Assembly: GCF_000401215.1 (NCBI RefSeq)
Contig: NZ_ASRV01000019.1
Location: 28,840-92,839, forward strand
Direction: 5' to 3'
Source: Clostridium sartagoforme AAU1
Lineage (GTDB): Bacteria; Bacillota; Clostridia; Clostridiales; Clostridiaceae
DNA length: 64,000 bases
Of this stretch, positions 8,054-18,630 are shown in pieces (the first letter of the stretch is position 1; the number at the start of each line of letters is the position of its first letter). The notes beneath the pieces were generated by a model. The model made no database searches. It saw only the letters and a program-made list of their open reading frames with translations, and had not been told where the DNA came from. The translations under genes and the position numbers were made by a program.

Positions 8054-8446
8054 TTATTTAAAAGCAAAAAATTTTAATAATACAAAGGTTACTGGAATTC
8101 CTATTACTGCAGCTAAACAATAGGCAACTAATTTATGTAATTCTAAAATATTAAAGGTTATTATTACAACAATATTTTGAATTATAAAATTTGGTATATA
8201 TGAAATTCCAAATTTTAAAAACTTAGTAATGGATAGTTTTTCTTTAAAGGTTATATAACTATTTAGAATGTATGAAACTATTAAACCAGAAATATATCCT
8301 AAAACAAATGCTAAGTTTTCATTAAGTAAACTTGAATATATAAAGGAAAACATAATTCCATTAAAGGTATTTATAACACCTATAATTATAAATAATATAA
8401 ATTCCTTATTTATAAATATATTTTTTATTTTATTTATTATATTCAT
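8054..8446 (-). CDS. GtrA-family polyprenyl-phosphate-sugar flippase
   Basis: This 130-residue protein is almost wholly hydrophobic with four predicted transmembrane helices, and has the GtrA signature FIIIGVINTFNG near the start. GtrA proteins are thought to move undecaprenyl-phosphate-linked sugars across the membrane. It starts seven bases after the GT2 gene stop and is the last gene of the operon, ending at a terminator. Together with the GT2 and GT-C genes upstream it makes the standard three-component glycosylation set. Confidence 0.85.
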   Translation of the reverse strand: MNIINKIKNIFINKEFILFIIIGVINTFNGIMFSFIYSSLLNENLAFVLGYISGLIVSYILNSYITFKEKLSITKFLKFGISYIPNFIIQNIVVIITFNILELHKLVAYCLAAVIGIPVTFVLLKFFAFK

Positions 8447-8453
8447 TTATCTT

Positions 8454-9410
8454 TTATTCCTTATTCTTTATTAATTTATCTTTAATAATATATCTTGGTC
8501 TAGCCTTAGTTTCATTATATATTTTTCCTATATACTCTCCTATAACTCCTAATGAAAGAAGTTGTATTCCTCCTATCATCCAAATGGATATTGTTAAAGA
8601 TGTCCATCCTGTTGTAGTTCTACCAAAAAATTTTACTGATAAGGAATATACTAATGCTACTAAGCTAAGTATAAATATAGAAAATCCTAAAGTTGAAATT
8701 ATTCTTATAGGCTTTATGCTAAAGGATGTTATTCCATCCCAAGCAAAGGCTAACATTTTTTTTAAGGGATATTTAGATTCTCCTGCAAATCTTTCATGCC
8801 TTTCATATTCAACAATGGAATACTTATATCCAATTAGCGGTACTATTCCTCTTAAAAATAAGTTAACTTCTTTAAATTCACTTAAACCTTCTAAGGCTCT
8901 TTTGCTCATAAGTCTATAATCTGCATGATTATAAACAACATCTACACCTAGTTTATTCATAACCTTATAGTAACCAAGTGCTGTTGTTCTTTTAAAGAAG
9001 GTATCTGTTTTTCTTGAACTTCTAACTCCATAAACCACATCACTTCCAGTATAATATTCCTTAACAAATTCATCTATTACATCAATATCATCTTGCAAAT
9101 CTGCATCTAAAGATATAACCATATCTGCATGTTCTTTTGCTGTCATAAGTCCTGCCAATAATGCATTTTGATGTCCCTTGTTCCTGGAAAGATTAACGCC
9201 ACTAAATATTTTATTTTCTTCATATAAATTCTCAATTATGTCCCATGTCTTATCTTTTGAGCCATCATTCACAAATAATATCTTGCTCTTTTCTGATATA
9301 TATTTATTTTCTATCATTGAATTCATTTTTTCTAGAAGCCTGCTACTTGTTTCTGTTAAAACTTCTTCTTCATTATAACAAGGAATAACCAAGTATAATG
9401 TCTCATTCAT
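8454..9410 (-). CDS. GT2 polyprenyl-phosphate glycosyltransferase (GtrB/CsbB-like)
   Basis: The 318-residue protein has an N-terminal GT-A domain with VIPCYNEEE, VNDGSKD and the metal-binding DADLQDD, then two transmembrane helices in the last 80 residues. This layout matches GtrB, CsbB and dolichol-phosphate-mannose-type synthases, which load a sugar onto undecaprenyl phosphate at the inner face of the membrane. A GGAGGGG site precedes the ATG. It lies between the LtaS-like gene and the GtrA flippase. The sugar transferred cannot be told from sequence. Confidence 0.88.
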   Translation of the reverse strand: MNETLYLVIPCYNEEEVLTETSSRLLEKMNSMIENKYISEKSKILFVNDGSKDKTWDIIENLYEENKIFSGVNLSRNKGHQNALLAGLMTAKEHADMVISLDADLQDDIDVIDEFVKEYYTGSDVVYGVRSSRKTDTFFKRTTALGYYKVMNKLGVDVVYNHADYRLMSKRALEGLSEFKEVNLFLRGIVPLIGYKYSIVEYERHERFAGESKYPLKKMLAFAWDGITSFSIKPIRIISTLGFSIFILSLVALVYSLSVKFFGRTTTGWTSLTISIWMIGGIQLLSLGVIGEYIGKIYNETKARPRYIIKDKLIKNKE

Positions 9411-9435
9411 AATACCCCTCCTAATTATCCTAACA

Positions 9436-11237
9436 TTAATCTACCTTATTTGTATTCACATAATAGTTGTTTTTTATTATCTTATCTGCAATGTCATAAG
9501 CTTCCTTCAGCATTATTTCTTCTTCTTTAGATGGATTTCCTATTATTATTTCATCTTTTATGACCGTAGCATCTCTTTTGGTTGTAAGTAAATTTCTTCC
9601 CATACAATAATCTTTTGTATCTATGCCTAATAAATAAGATACTGTTGGAACTATATCTATTTGCCCCCCATTAACATCTATAGTCTTTTCTTTTATATCC
9701 TTGCCATATACTATAAGAGGAACTTTACTGTCTTTTTCTTTCCACCATTCTCCTGGAATATTTGAAGCTTCTACATCTTCCATATAATATTTATGCACTC
9801 CTCCATGATCCCCGTATATTACAACTATTGTATTATCTAATAAATTATATTTTTCCAATAAACTAAAAAATAATCCAATTTGTTTATCTGCATAGTTGAC
9901 ACTTTGAAAATAGCCACCTAATTTATTTTCATCTAACTCTTTAGGTAAATCTAATTCCCTATACTTTTTAGCTATGTCAAAGGGTCCATGACTTGTTAAA
10001 GTAGGAATAACCGCAAAAAATGGTGATTCTAATTTTGAAAGTTTTTCACTAAATTGAGTATATAAACTTCTATCTGATAGACCAAATCCAGCATATTCAT
10101 CTATTGTATATTGTCTTATGTCCCAAATTTCATTATACCCTGCCGCCGACTTACCAGCTTCTGCCCAATTCCAATCTCCAGCTCTTTCTGCATGACTTAA
10201 AATTGTATTATACCCTTGCTCTTCTAAAAGCCTTGGTAATGATTTATACTTCACTTCTGGATATTCTAAATATGTTATAACATCTCCTAATGGTAATACT
10301 CCTGAAGCTGCCATCATATCCATATCAATACTATTTCCTGCATTATTTTGCTCGTGGATATTACTAAAATATAAACTTTCCTTTATCAAATTATTCAAAT
10401 TTGGTGTTATCTCTTGATCATAAATTTTATTATTTATAACAAAATTTTCTAATGATTCAATTTGAAGAAATACAACATTTTTCCCTCTTACTATTGATTT
10501 ATATTCATTATCTTCAGTTACTTCCTTATTCCATAATAACCATTTGTTAATTTCTTTTATTTCATTTTCATTGGCAGTACTATTTACTTTCCTTAAAGTC
10601 TTATAAGCTTCGTATAAATGATCTCCTATAGGTGATCTATTAGAAAATCTTTGAGCTGGACTCCATGAAGCCTGCCAATCATTCTGAATAAACTTTACTC
10701 GTCCATCTAAGACTCCCTTTATATCGAATAAATAATGATATGAAGCCACTATTGTTATTGAGGATATAATTCCTATTAAAGCAACTTTAATATTTCTTTT
10801 AAACTTTGATATATATTGATATTTTTATATTTATATATTAATAATGGAATATCTATTATATAAAATATATCTATTAATGATGGATTTATTAGATTTCCAT
10901 TTAGAGGATTGAAATTATCCTTGAAAAATAAATACTTAAGTTCTAATACATAGCCTGTCCCTCTATATGCCCATATATCACAAATAATTAAAATTGAATA
11001 TATTATATCTATAATAATTAAATATCTTACTTGTGATTTACCTTTAAGCATTAAACTTGGAAATATAATTATTCCTAATATAGCTAAGTGTGGTAACATT
11101 AATCTTATATCCACAGATACTCCATATAAACCAAATCCACTATTTGAAGAACTCATAAAAGTTAAAATCAAGCTTTTTATATATAAGATAATAACCATTA
11201 TAATTGCCCAAAATATTCTTTTGTCTATTTTCTTCAT
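9436..11237 (-). pseudogene. LtaS-like polyglycerol-phosphate/sulfatase-fold transferase, frameshifted
   Basis: Two frames together make one LtaS-like protein. The first (11237 to 10776, 153 residues) holds four or five membrane helices. The second reads on from about 10800 to 9436; upstream of its apparent GTG start it already encodes another membrane helix (KVALIGIISSITIVASYHYLF), so the break is one shift in the A/T-rich stretch near 10790-10810. The extracellular part has QIESLENFV, the nucleophile region NAGNSIDMD, SHGPF and GDHGG, matching the metal site of LtaS-type enzymes. The nucleophile position carries Ser where LtaS has Thr. It starts right after the stop of the GT-C gene. Family roles are lipoteichoic acid synthesis or phosphoglycerol transfer to glycans. 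Confidence 0.75.
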
Positions 11238-12718
11238 TTAAACCACATTCTCCAATTTATCATTTTCATTAAACTTTTTTGTATTTTTTTTATTTAATAA
11301 AAAGTTTATTCCTTCTATTGCCAAAATTACAAATACCCATGAAACAATATAAGAATATCTTCCTTGCTCTTCAGTTATTAAATACATAAAACCATATCCA
11401 TATAATATTATATAAAATAAATTCATCTCTTGGGTTTCTTTATTATTTTTTCTATTTAAGATTCCCAAAAATATAAGTATCATCATAAATGTATAAATAA
11501 TTTGCGGAATTTCTTGTGAAACGTCTACTATTATATCCTCATCTGGAACATCTGACTTTGTCCAAAGAGTCCCTTCAAAATCTCCTACACTCCACTGTAA
11601 TGCAAACTTTTTAATATAAAATCCTATAAGCTTTAGAGGTGGCGTTGTAGTTAATCTTTCTTTTATAATTTCTTCACTTGCTTCTGTTATTTCTTCATAA
11701 TCATAATTATACTTTTCTACAATAGATGCATCTTCTTTATTCCATCTTCCATGATTTTCTATATTGGTCCCCTTTAATATATTAGTTATTTTAGGCTCAC
11801 TACCCTTCCATAATGGAAATTCTGTTATTTTTAAATTTTGAAGTGTAAAACTTACTAAAAATAACAGTATAAAATATGGAATAGTATATAACGCTATATT
11901 TCTTATTTTAGTAGCTATTTTATCTTTAGAATAAATTAGTATATACATTGCATATGCAATTACCATTATTACAGCTACCATCCTAAATAAATTTCCTAAT
12001 GATAAGCTTAATCCTGATAAAATAAGATAATATTTATTTTTTTCCCTCTAAGAACAAGTATAAACATATATACACTAAATAAATATAATGGTATTGCTAT
12101 ATTTTCCGTGCAAAAAACTCCTGTATATGTTACAAGAGGTGGAAATACTGTAGCTAATGCAGCTGCATAAATTCCTTTTTTATTTGAACTGAATATTTCT
12201 TTTACTATTAAATATATAATATAAATTGTTAAAATGCTTAAACCTAAATTAACAAATTTCATCATTAAAAGATTATTAGCTGGAAATACTTTAATCATTA
12301 AAGCCATATAAAATACCATTATTGTTAAGTGTGGAAACCTAGCTATATACGAAGTTCCCCAAAACATACTTGTACTACCATTTGAAACTTCTTGTGCACT
12401 CTCGTAAATAACACTAAAATCTGATGTTGGAACACTATCTACGTTCAGCAACCATAAAACCCTAAAAGCAAGTCCACAACATAATATTAAAAATAATTTC
12501 TTTTTATATTGTAAGTCCTTCTTTAAAATATAAAATTCTACTGCCATTACACATGCTACAATTAAAAATACTATTATGAAGTTTTTAATAAAGTTTTCAT
12601 TATCAACAAAAATATGAGAAAGAAAAGTAGCTCCTATACTACAAGCTATAATTATTATAACTAATACTTTTAATACTGCTAAAAAAGTTGTAGTAAACCT
12701 TTCTTTAAAGTTTTCCAA
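11238..12718 (-). pseudogene. GT-C (GT39/PMT-like) membrane glycosyltransferase, frameshifted
   Basis: The gene is a close tandem paralogue of the intact gene at 12973-14442 but is split into two frames. The first ends at 12008 just after LVLRGKKINI; the second carries on in another frame with NKYYLILSGLSLSLGNLFRMVAVIMVIAYA, which aligns without a gap to the intact copy. One more base in the seven-A tract (12036-12042) would restore a protein of about 490 residues. The start is the TTG at 12718, six bases after GGAGGTG, matching the TTG start of the paralogue. About nine membrane helices are expected. GT-C enzymes transfer a sugar from undecaprenyl phosphate to an acceptor outside the cell. 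Confidence 0.8.
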
Positions 12719-12888
12719 ATCATGCACCTCCAAGAAGTTATTTTAATATTCTATTATATATTTATAAACATTTTATTTGCTAAATAGCACCAAACAAATT
12801 ATATCATACATATTTTACATAAGGATTATAAATATGTATTTAAATGTAAATATTCTAATTTTATACCTATACTTCCTTTTAAATATTA

Positions 12889-12972
12889 CTTAATAAACTT
12901 AATAAAATTCTTAATAATATGTTAATATTATCTTAATATATATTTCTTAAGCATATCTTATATAATTCTTAA
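12889..12972 (-). promoter_or_regulatory. PhoP-box-like array of TTAAG words with 11-base spacing
   Basis: On the minus strand TTAAG/TTAAC words begin at 12972, 12961 (ATAAG), 12950, 12936, 12925, 12914, 12902 and 12893. Four of the seven steps are exactly 11 bases. PhoP boxes in Firmicutes are direct repeats of TTAACA-like words with this helical period, and clostridial versions use TTAAG variants. The array begins right after the stop of the upstream paralogue and lies before the frameshifted GT-C gene. Confidence 0.45.
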
Positions 12973-14442
12973 CTATATCTTATATAAATCAAAATTCTTT
13001 TTATATTTATTATGATACTCTATATTAGATGTATTAAATTTATTTAAAATAAAGTTTATTCCTTCTATCGCCAAGATTATAAATATCCATGAAATAATAT
13101 AAGCATATCTTCCTTGTGACTCAGTTACTAAATACATCACACCATATCCACACAATATTATGTAAAGTAAATTTATTTCTTGGCTATCTTTATTATTCTT
13201 TCTATTAAAAAGCCCTATAAATATAAGTATCATAACACTTAAATAAACAATTTGTAAAACTTCTAATGAGATATCTACCTTTATATCCTCCTCTGGAACC
13301 CCTAGTTTTGTCCAATAAACGCCTCCAAAGTCTCCTTCATTCCATTGCAGGGCAATCTTTCTAATATAAAACTTCACTAATTCTAATGGTGGAGTTTTAG
13401 TTAATCTCTCCTTTATAATTTCTAAACTAGCATCTTGAATTTTTTGATAATCATAATTATATTTTTCAACAATAGCTGCATCTTTTTCATTCCATCTACC
13501 ATTACTTTCTAAGTTACTTCCTTTTAATATACTTGTTATCTTAGGTTCGCTACCTTTCCATAATGGAAACTCTGTTATTTTTAAGCTTTGTAATGTGTAG
13601 CTAACTACAACTAAAAATACAACATATGGAACTATATAAAGTGCTATATTTCTTAATTTATTAATTATTTTATCTTTTAAATAAATTAATATATATATTG
13701 CATAAGCTATTACAACTATTGCAGCTACCATTCTAAATAAGTTACCAATAGATAATAAAATTCCAGATGAAATAAGATAATATTTGCTCTTTTTATTTTT
13801 AATTACAAGTATAAAAAAATATATACTAAGTAAATATAATGGTATTGCTACATTTTCTGTGCAAAATACTCCTGTATATGTTATAAACGGTGGGAATATT
13901 GATGCTAAACTTGCTGCATAAATCCCCCTTTTCTTTGAATCAAATAATTCTTTGACTAAAAGATATATAATGTAAATTGTTAAAACACCTAAAGCTAAAT
14001 TAACTAATTTCATCATTACTATATTATTTGTTGGAAATATCTTTATCATAAGAGCCATATAAAGTACCATAATTGTTAAATGAGGAAACCTTGCTATATA
14101 TGAATGTCCCCAAAACATACCTGTATTACCATTTAAGAATTCTTGTCCACATTCGTAAATAACGCTAAAATCAGATATTGGAATGCTCTTTACATTTAAT
14201 AACCATAAACCTCTTAATATAAATCCACAAATCAATATTAATGCTATTTGTTTTTTATAACATATATTTCTTTTTATAATATAAACCTCTATTACTATAA
14301 TACTTAATAAAATAGCTCCTACTATTATGGAGTTTTTATTAAAATTTTTAATATATCCACTACTGGCGACCATAACTACTATCATTAGTACTTTCAATGT
14401 TGTTAAGAAAAATGTCGTGAATTTTTCCTTGAATTTCTCCAA
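12973..14442 (-). CDS. GT-C (GT39/PMT-like) membrane glycosyltransferase
   Basis: This intact 489-residue protein has about ten hydrophobic helices and an early periplasm-facing loop containing ISDFSVIYECGQEFLNG, where Asp-Phe resembles the catalytic acidic pair of PMT/ArnT-type GT-C enzymes. A second outer loop near residues 290-370 has WKGSEPKIT and the repeated RLTKTPP block. It probably uses undecaprenyl-phosphate-sugar and modifies a cell-surface polymer or protein. TTG is the start, preceded by AAAGGGG. A tandem paralogue follows on the same strand. Its acceptor may be the polymer made by the LtaS-like enzyme downstream. Confidence 0.75.
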   Translation of the reverse strand: MEKFKEKFTTFFLTTLKVLMIVVMVASSGYIKNFNKNSIIVGAILLSIIVIEVYIIKRNICYKKQIALILICGFILRGLWLLNVKSIPISDFSVIYECGQEFLNGNTGMFWGHSYIARFPHLTIMVLYMALMIKIFPTNNIVMMKLVNLALGVLTIYIIYLLVKELFDSKKRGIYAASLASIFPPFITYTGVFCTENVAIPLYLLSIYFFILVIKNKKSKYYLISSGILLSIGNLFRMVAAIVVIAYAIYILIYLKDKIINKLRNIALYIVPYVVFLVVVSYTLQSLKITEFPLWKGSEPKITSILKGSNLESNGRWNEKDAAIVEKYNYDYQKIQDASLEIIKERLTKTPPLELVKFYIRKIALQWNEGDFGGVYWTKLGVPEEDIKVDISLEVLQIVYLSVMILIFIGLFNRKNNKDSQEINLLYIILCGYGVMYLVTESQGRYAYIISWIFIILAIEGINFILNKFNTSNIEYHNKYKKNFDLYKI

Positions 14443-14582
14443 ATCTTACCCCTTTCTAGTCTATAAGATACTGATAAACATTTTACTTTTCTAATAGCAT
14501 AAGTACAAATTATAATTTTACTTACAAGAGTTATTATCTCCCCCAATTAATAACCCTTTAATTTTATGTTAGTTCATATTTA

Positions 14583-14642
14583 TTAAGGATTTATTAAGAA
14601 ATATAGAATATATAATTAATAGTTCATTAACATTTATTACAA
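14583..14642. promoter_or_regulatory. Second PhoP-box-like array upstream of the GT-C operon
   Basis: On the plus strand TTAAG begins at 14583 and 14594, TTAAT at 14616 and TTAAC at 14627: all on one 11-base lattice with a single skipped position. TTACA follows at 14637. The array lies in the roughly 250-base promoter region of the glycosylation operon, in the opposite orientation to the array at 12889-12972. The remainder of this gap is AT-rich with no other clear signal. Confidence 0.4.
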
Positions 14643-14695
14643 TGATTGGTTATCTTCCATAAAATATGTATTCATAATAATCCTTATATAACTAA

Positions 14696-14738
14696 AAAGA
14701 GCTATTTGTTTAAGTTATCTTTAAACAAATAGCTCTTT
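14696..14738 (-). terminator. Terminator of the PFOR gene
   Basis: AAAGAGCTATTTGTTTAA pairs perfectly with its complement ending AGCTCTTT (14696-14738), with a six-base loop. Confidence 0.88.
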
Positions 14739-14801
14739 AAATACCTTATTTAATTTATTCTAGATTTTATAGTTTTCTTATAATTTATTTATATTTTGAT
14801 T

Positions 14802-17800
14802 TTACAATACTGAATTTTCAGATAAACTCTTATATCTTTGATATCTTTCTTTAGCATCCTCCTCTGTTTTAGCAAATAACTCTTCTGCTATTTCAGGGAA
14901 AGCTTTTGCTAATGAAGAATATCTTACCTCTCCCATTAAAAACTCTTTAAGATTACTATTTGGCTCTTTTGAATCTAATGTGAATTTATTCTTTTCTGTA
15001 ATTTTTAAGTCTGGATTATATCTATATAAATGCCAATATCCAGATTCTACTGCTCTCTTTTCTTCATATGGTGTATTAGACATACCCATCTTTATTCCAT
15101 GGCTTATACAAGTTGAATAAGCTATTATTAACGAAGGTCCATTATAAGCTTCTGCTTCTGATATTGCCTTAAGAGTTTGATTTAAGTTAGCACCCATACA
15201 AACTTGAGCTACATATACATAACCATAAGTCATTGCCATTAATCCTAAGTCTTTTTTCTTTGTTCTCTTTCCTGTTGCAGCAAATTTTGCTACTGCTGCT
15301 TCTGGAGTTGCTTTGGATGATTGACCACCTGTGTTAGAATATATTTCTGTATCAAATACTAAAACATTAACATTTTCACCTGATGCTAAAATATGATCTA
15401 ATCCACCATATCCAATATCGTAAGCCCAACCATCTCCTCCAAATATCCATTGAGATCTATGTACAAAGAATTCTTTATCCTTTAAAATCTCTTTTGCAAT
15501 TTCAGAATTCTCTTCTTCTAAAACTCTTGTTAGGTTTTCTGCTCTTTGTCTTGTTCCTTCTCCACTATCTTTATGATCTAACCAATCTTTCAATACAGCC
15601 TTTGAATCTTCAGACATATTGCCTTCTAAAGCTATCTTAATATTATCTGCAACTCTTTCTCTAATTGTCTTAACACCCAAGTACATACCTAAACCATATT
15701 CCGCATTATCCTCAAATAATGAGTTCGCCCAGGCTGGACCATGACCATCATAGTTTGGTCTATAAGCTGTTGCTGCTCCTGATGCTGCCCAGATTGATGA
15801 ACAACCTGTAGCATTTGCAATCATCATTCTATCTCCAAACAATTGAGTAACAAGTTTAGCATAAGCTGTTTCTCCACAACCAGCACATGCTCCTGAGAAT
15901 TCAAGTAATGGTTGCTCAAACTGACTTCCCTTAACGGTAGTTTTATTCATTGGGTTTTTCTTATGGGTAACTTTTTCTACAGCATAATTCCAAGCTTCTA
16001 TTTGCTCACTTTGCGTATCCATAGGTTTCATAACTAATGCTTTTCCTGGTGCAGGACAAATTTGTGCACAATTTCCACATCCAGTACAATCTAAAGGAGT
16101 AATTCCTATTGTATAGAAGTATTCCTTATCTCCTTTTATTCCATTAGCTTTTAAGCTCTTATAGCTACTTGGTGCATTTTTTATTTCTTGAGATGTTGCT
16201 AAAAATGGTCTTATTACGGCATGTGGACATACAAATGAACATTGGTTACATTGAATACAATTTTCTGGAATCCATTCTGGAACATTAACTGCAATTCCTC
16301 TCTTCTCAAAAGCAGTAGTACCAGCCATAAATGTACCATCTGCTGCTCCATACTCTATAAATTTAGATACAGGTAAATGATTTCCTTCTAATTTATTTAT
16401 TGGAATGCATATTTCTTCAACAAACTTAGGAACATTCATTTTTTCTTCTAACTTATCATCTTCAGCATTTTTCCATTCTTCTGGTGGATTTATCTTAACT
16501 AAAGATTCAATTCCCTTATCTATGGCTTCGTAGTTCATGTTTACTACTTTTTCTCCCTTTTTACCATAAGATGTAACAACTGCTTCCTTTAAATATTTAA
16601 CAGCATCTTCAAGCGGAATTATATTTGCTAACTTAAAGAAAGCTGATTGCATTATCATATTTATTCTTCCACCAAGTCCTATTTGTTGTGCTATTTTTAT
16701 TGCATTAATAATATAAAATTCTATATTATTTTCTACTATAGATCTCTTAATACTTGCAGGAAGCCTATCATTTAGTTCTTCCTCAGTCCAAATAGTGTTT
16801 AAAACAAAAGTACCATTTTTTCTAAGTCCTTTTAATAAATTATAATTATATACATAAGATTGATTATGACATGCCACAAAATCTGCTTGATCTATCTCAT
16901 AATGTGATTTTATTGGAGTTTTACCAAACCTTAAATGAGATACAGTTATTCCTCCTGATTTTTTAGAATCATAAGCAAAGTATCCTTGTGCATACATATT
17001 TGTATGATCACCAATTATCTTAATTGCACTCTTATTTGCACTTACTGTTCCATCCGAACCTAATCCCCAGAATTTACATGCAGTCGTTCCTTCCTCTGCA
17101 ACATCAATTTCTTCTTTTGGTGAAATTGATAAATTAGTAACATCATCTTCTATGCCAATAGTAAATCTATTTTTCGGCTTATCTTGACTCAAGTTTTCGA
17201 AAATTGCTAATATATGTGATGGATATGGGTCCTTTGAACCAAGTCCAAATCTTCCTCCATATACTTTAGGTGGGTTCTCCATTTCATTAACTGCTCTAAC
17301 AATATCTAAATATAAAGGCTCTCCAATAGAACCAGGTTCTTTAGTTCTATCTAATACAGCAATTTTTTTAACTGTACTAGGAATAACCTTTAGTAATTTT
17401 TCTATTGAAAAAGGTCTGTAAAGTCTTACTTTTACAAGTCCAACCTTTTCTCCCTTTTTTCTTAAATAATCTATAGTTTCTTCTGCAACTTCCATCACAG
17501 AACCCATAGCTATAAGTATTCTATCTGCTTCTGGATCCCCATAATAATCAAAGCAGTGGTATTCTCTTCCTGTAAGTTCTGTAATTTTTGACATATACTC
17601 TTCAACGATTTCTGGAATATCATCATAATATTTGTTTAAAGATTCACTTAATTGAAAATATGTATCTGGATTTTGTGATGTTCCTCTTACAACTGGATGA
17701 TCAGGATTTAATGAATTTTTTCTAAAATCATTAATTGCTTCATAGTCAATTAATTTAGCCAATTCATCATATTCTAAAACTTCTATTTTTTGAATTTCAT

Positions 17801-18329
17801 GAGATATTCTAAAGCCATCAAAAAAATTAAGAAATGGCATTCTAGCCTTAATTGCAGTTAAGTGTGCAACTGGTGCTAAATCCATAACTTCTTGTACTGA
17901 TCCCTCTGACAATATCGCAAAACCTGTTTGTCTTGCCGCCATAACATCTTGGTGATCTCCAAATATACTTAATGAAGATGTTGCTATTGCTCTAGCTGCA
18001 ACATGTATAACTGCCGGAAGTCTTTCACCAACCATCTTATACATATTTGGAATCATTAATAGTAAACCTTGAGATGCAGTGAAGGTAGTAGTTAATGCTC
18101 CAGCTTGAAGTGACCCATGAACTGCTCCAGCTGCTCCAGCCTCTGATTGCATTTCTACGATGTTAACTGGTTTCCCAAAAATATTTTTTCTTCCTTGTGC
18201 TACCCATTCATCCATATGCTCAGCCATAGGTGAAGATGGAGTAATTGGAAAGATTGCACTTACTTCTGTAAAAGCATACGAAATATGTGCTGCAGCAGTA
18301 TTTCCATCCATTGTCTTTGTTTTTCTCAT
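14802..18329 (-). CDS. nifJ: Pyruvate:ferredoxin (flavodoxin) oxidoreductase
   Basis: This 1175-residue single-chain enzyme converts pyruvate and coenzyme A to acetyl-CoA and CO2 and reduces ferredoxin. Domains in order: the pyrimidine-binding TPP domain (FPITPSSPMAEH near the start), the transketolase-C-like domain, the gamma domain, a two-cluster ferredoxin domain (CIQCNQCSFVCPHA and CTGCGNCAQICPAPG, about residues 690-750), and the TPP-binding domain with GACAGCGETAYAKL and NATGCSSIW. The length is usual for the family. AAGGAGG precedes the ATG. It is a single transcription unit and the central catabolic enzyme of a fermenting clostridium. Confidence 0.96.
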   Translation of the reverse strand: MRKTKTMDGNTAAAHISYAFTEVSAIFPITPSSPMAEHMDEWVAQGRKNIFGKPVNIVEMQSEAGAAGAVHGSLQAGALTTTFTASQGLLLMIPNMYKMVGERLPAVIHVAARAIATSSLSIFGDHQDVMAARQTGFAILSEGSVQEVMDLAPVAHLTAIKARMPFLNFFDGFRISHEIQKIEVLEYDELAKLIDYEAINDFRKNSLNPDHPVVRGTSQNPDTYFQLSESLNKYYDDIPEIVEEYMSKITELTGREYHCFDYYGDPEADRILIAMGSVMEVAEETIDYLRKKGEKVGLVKVRLYRPFSIEKLLKVIPSTVKKIAVLDRTKEPGSIGEPLYLDIVRAVNEMENPPKVYGGRFGLGSKDPYPSHILAIFENLSQDKPKNRFTIGIEDDVTNLSISPKEEIDVAEEGTTACKFWGLGSDGTVSANKSAIKIIGDHTNMYAQGYFAYDSKKSGGITVSHLRFGKTPIKSHYEIDQADFVACHNQSYVYNYNLLKGLRKNGTFVLNTIWTEEELNDRLPASIKRSIVENNIEFYIINAIKIAQQIGLGGRINMIMQSAFFKLANIIPLEDAVKYLKEAVVTSYGKKGEKVVNMNYEAIDKGIESLVKINPPEEWKNAEDDKLEEKMNVPKFVEEICIPINKLEGNHLPVSKFIEYGAADGTFMAGTTAFEKRGIAVNVPEWIPENCIQCNQCSFVCPHAVIRPFLATSQEIKNAPSSYKSLKANGIKGDKEYFYTIGITPLDCTGCGNCAQICPAPGKALVMKPMDTQSEQIEAWNYAVEKVTHKKNPMNKTTVKGSQFEQPLLEFSGACAGCGETAYAKLVTQLFGDRMMIANATGCSSIWAASGAATAYRPNYDGHGPAWANSLFEDNAEYGLGMYLGVKTIRERVADNIKIALEGNMSEDSKAVLKDWLDHKDSGEGTRQRAENLTRVLEEENSEIAKEILKDKEFFVHRSQWIFGGDGWAYDIGYGGLDHILASGENVNVLVFDTEIYSNTGGQSSKATPEAAVAKFAATGKRTKKKDLGLMAMTYGYVYVAQVCMGANLNQTLKAISEAEAYNGPSLIIAYSTCISHGIKMGMSNTPYEEKRAVESGYWHLYRYNPDLKITEKNKFTLDSKEPNSNLKEFLMGEVRYSSLAKAFPEIAEELFAKTEEDAKERYQRYKSLSENSVL

Positions 18330-18445
18330 ATATTTACTAATCCTCCTTATAATTATTATATTAACTATTTTATATAAAAATTTTTTAATCTTTATAATAA
18401 CTTAAGTATTTGCATCGCCATGTTCTATTATGCGTTATTATTTTT

Positions 18446-18459
18446 ATTACGTATGTAAT
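18446..18459. promoter_or_regulatory. Short palindrome upstream of PFOR
   Basis: ATTAC and GTAAT flank GTAT in the roughly 270-base region upstream of the PFOR gene. It could be a regulator site. The rest of this gap is AT-rich with no clear consensus promoter that I can defend. Confidence 0.25.
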
Positions 18460-18600
18460 ATATCTTAAATTTTATACGCTAAAATTTTCTTGCAAATACA
18501 AAATTATAGTTATTTTTTTATAATCATTGATTAGTATTATTAGCTTACTAAAAATATATTATAATTTTAAAAATCCTTTTTATTGTGATTGTAAAAACAA

Positions 18601-18625
18601 AAAGTAGGAGAAGTTCTCCTACTTT
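18601..18625 (-). terminator. Terminator of the pirin gene
   Basis: AAAGTAGGAGAA pairs with TTCTCCTACTTT (18601-18625), with a T-rich tract on the minus strand. Confidence 0.85.
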
Positions 18626-18630
18626 AAAAT

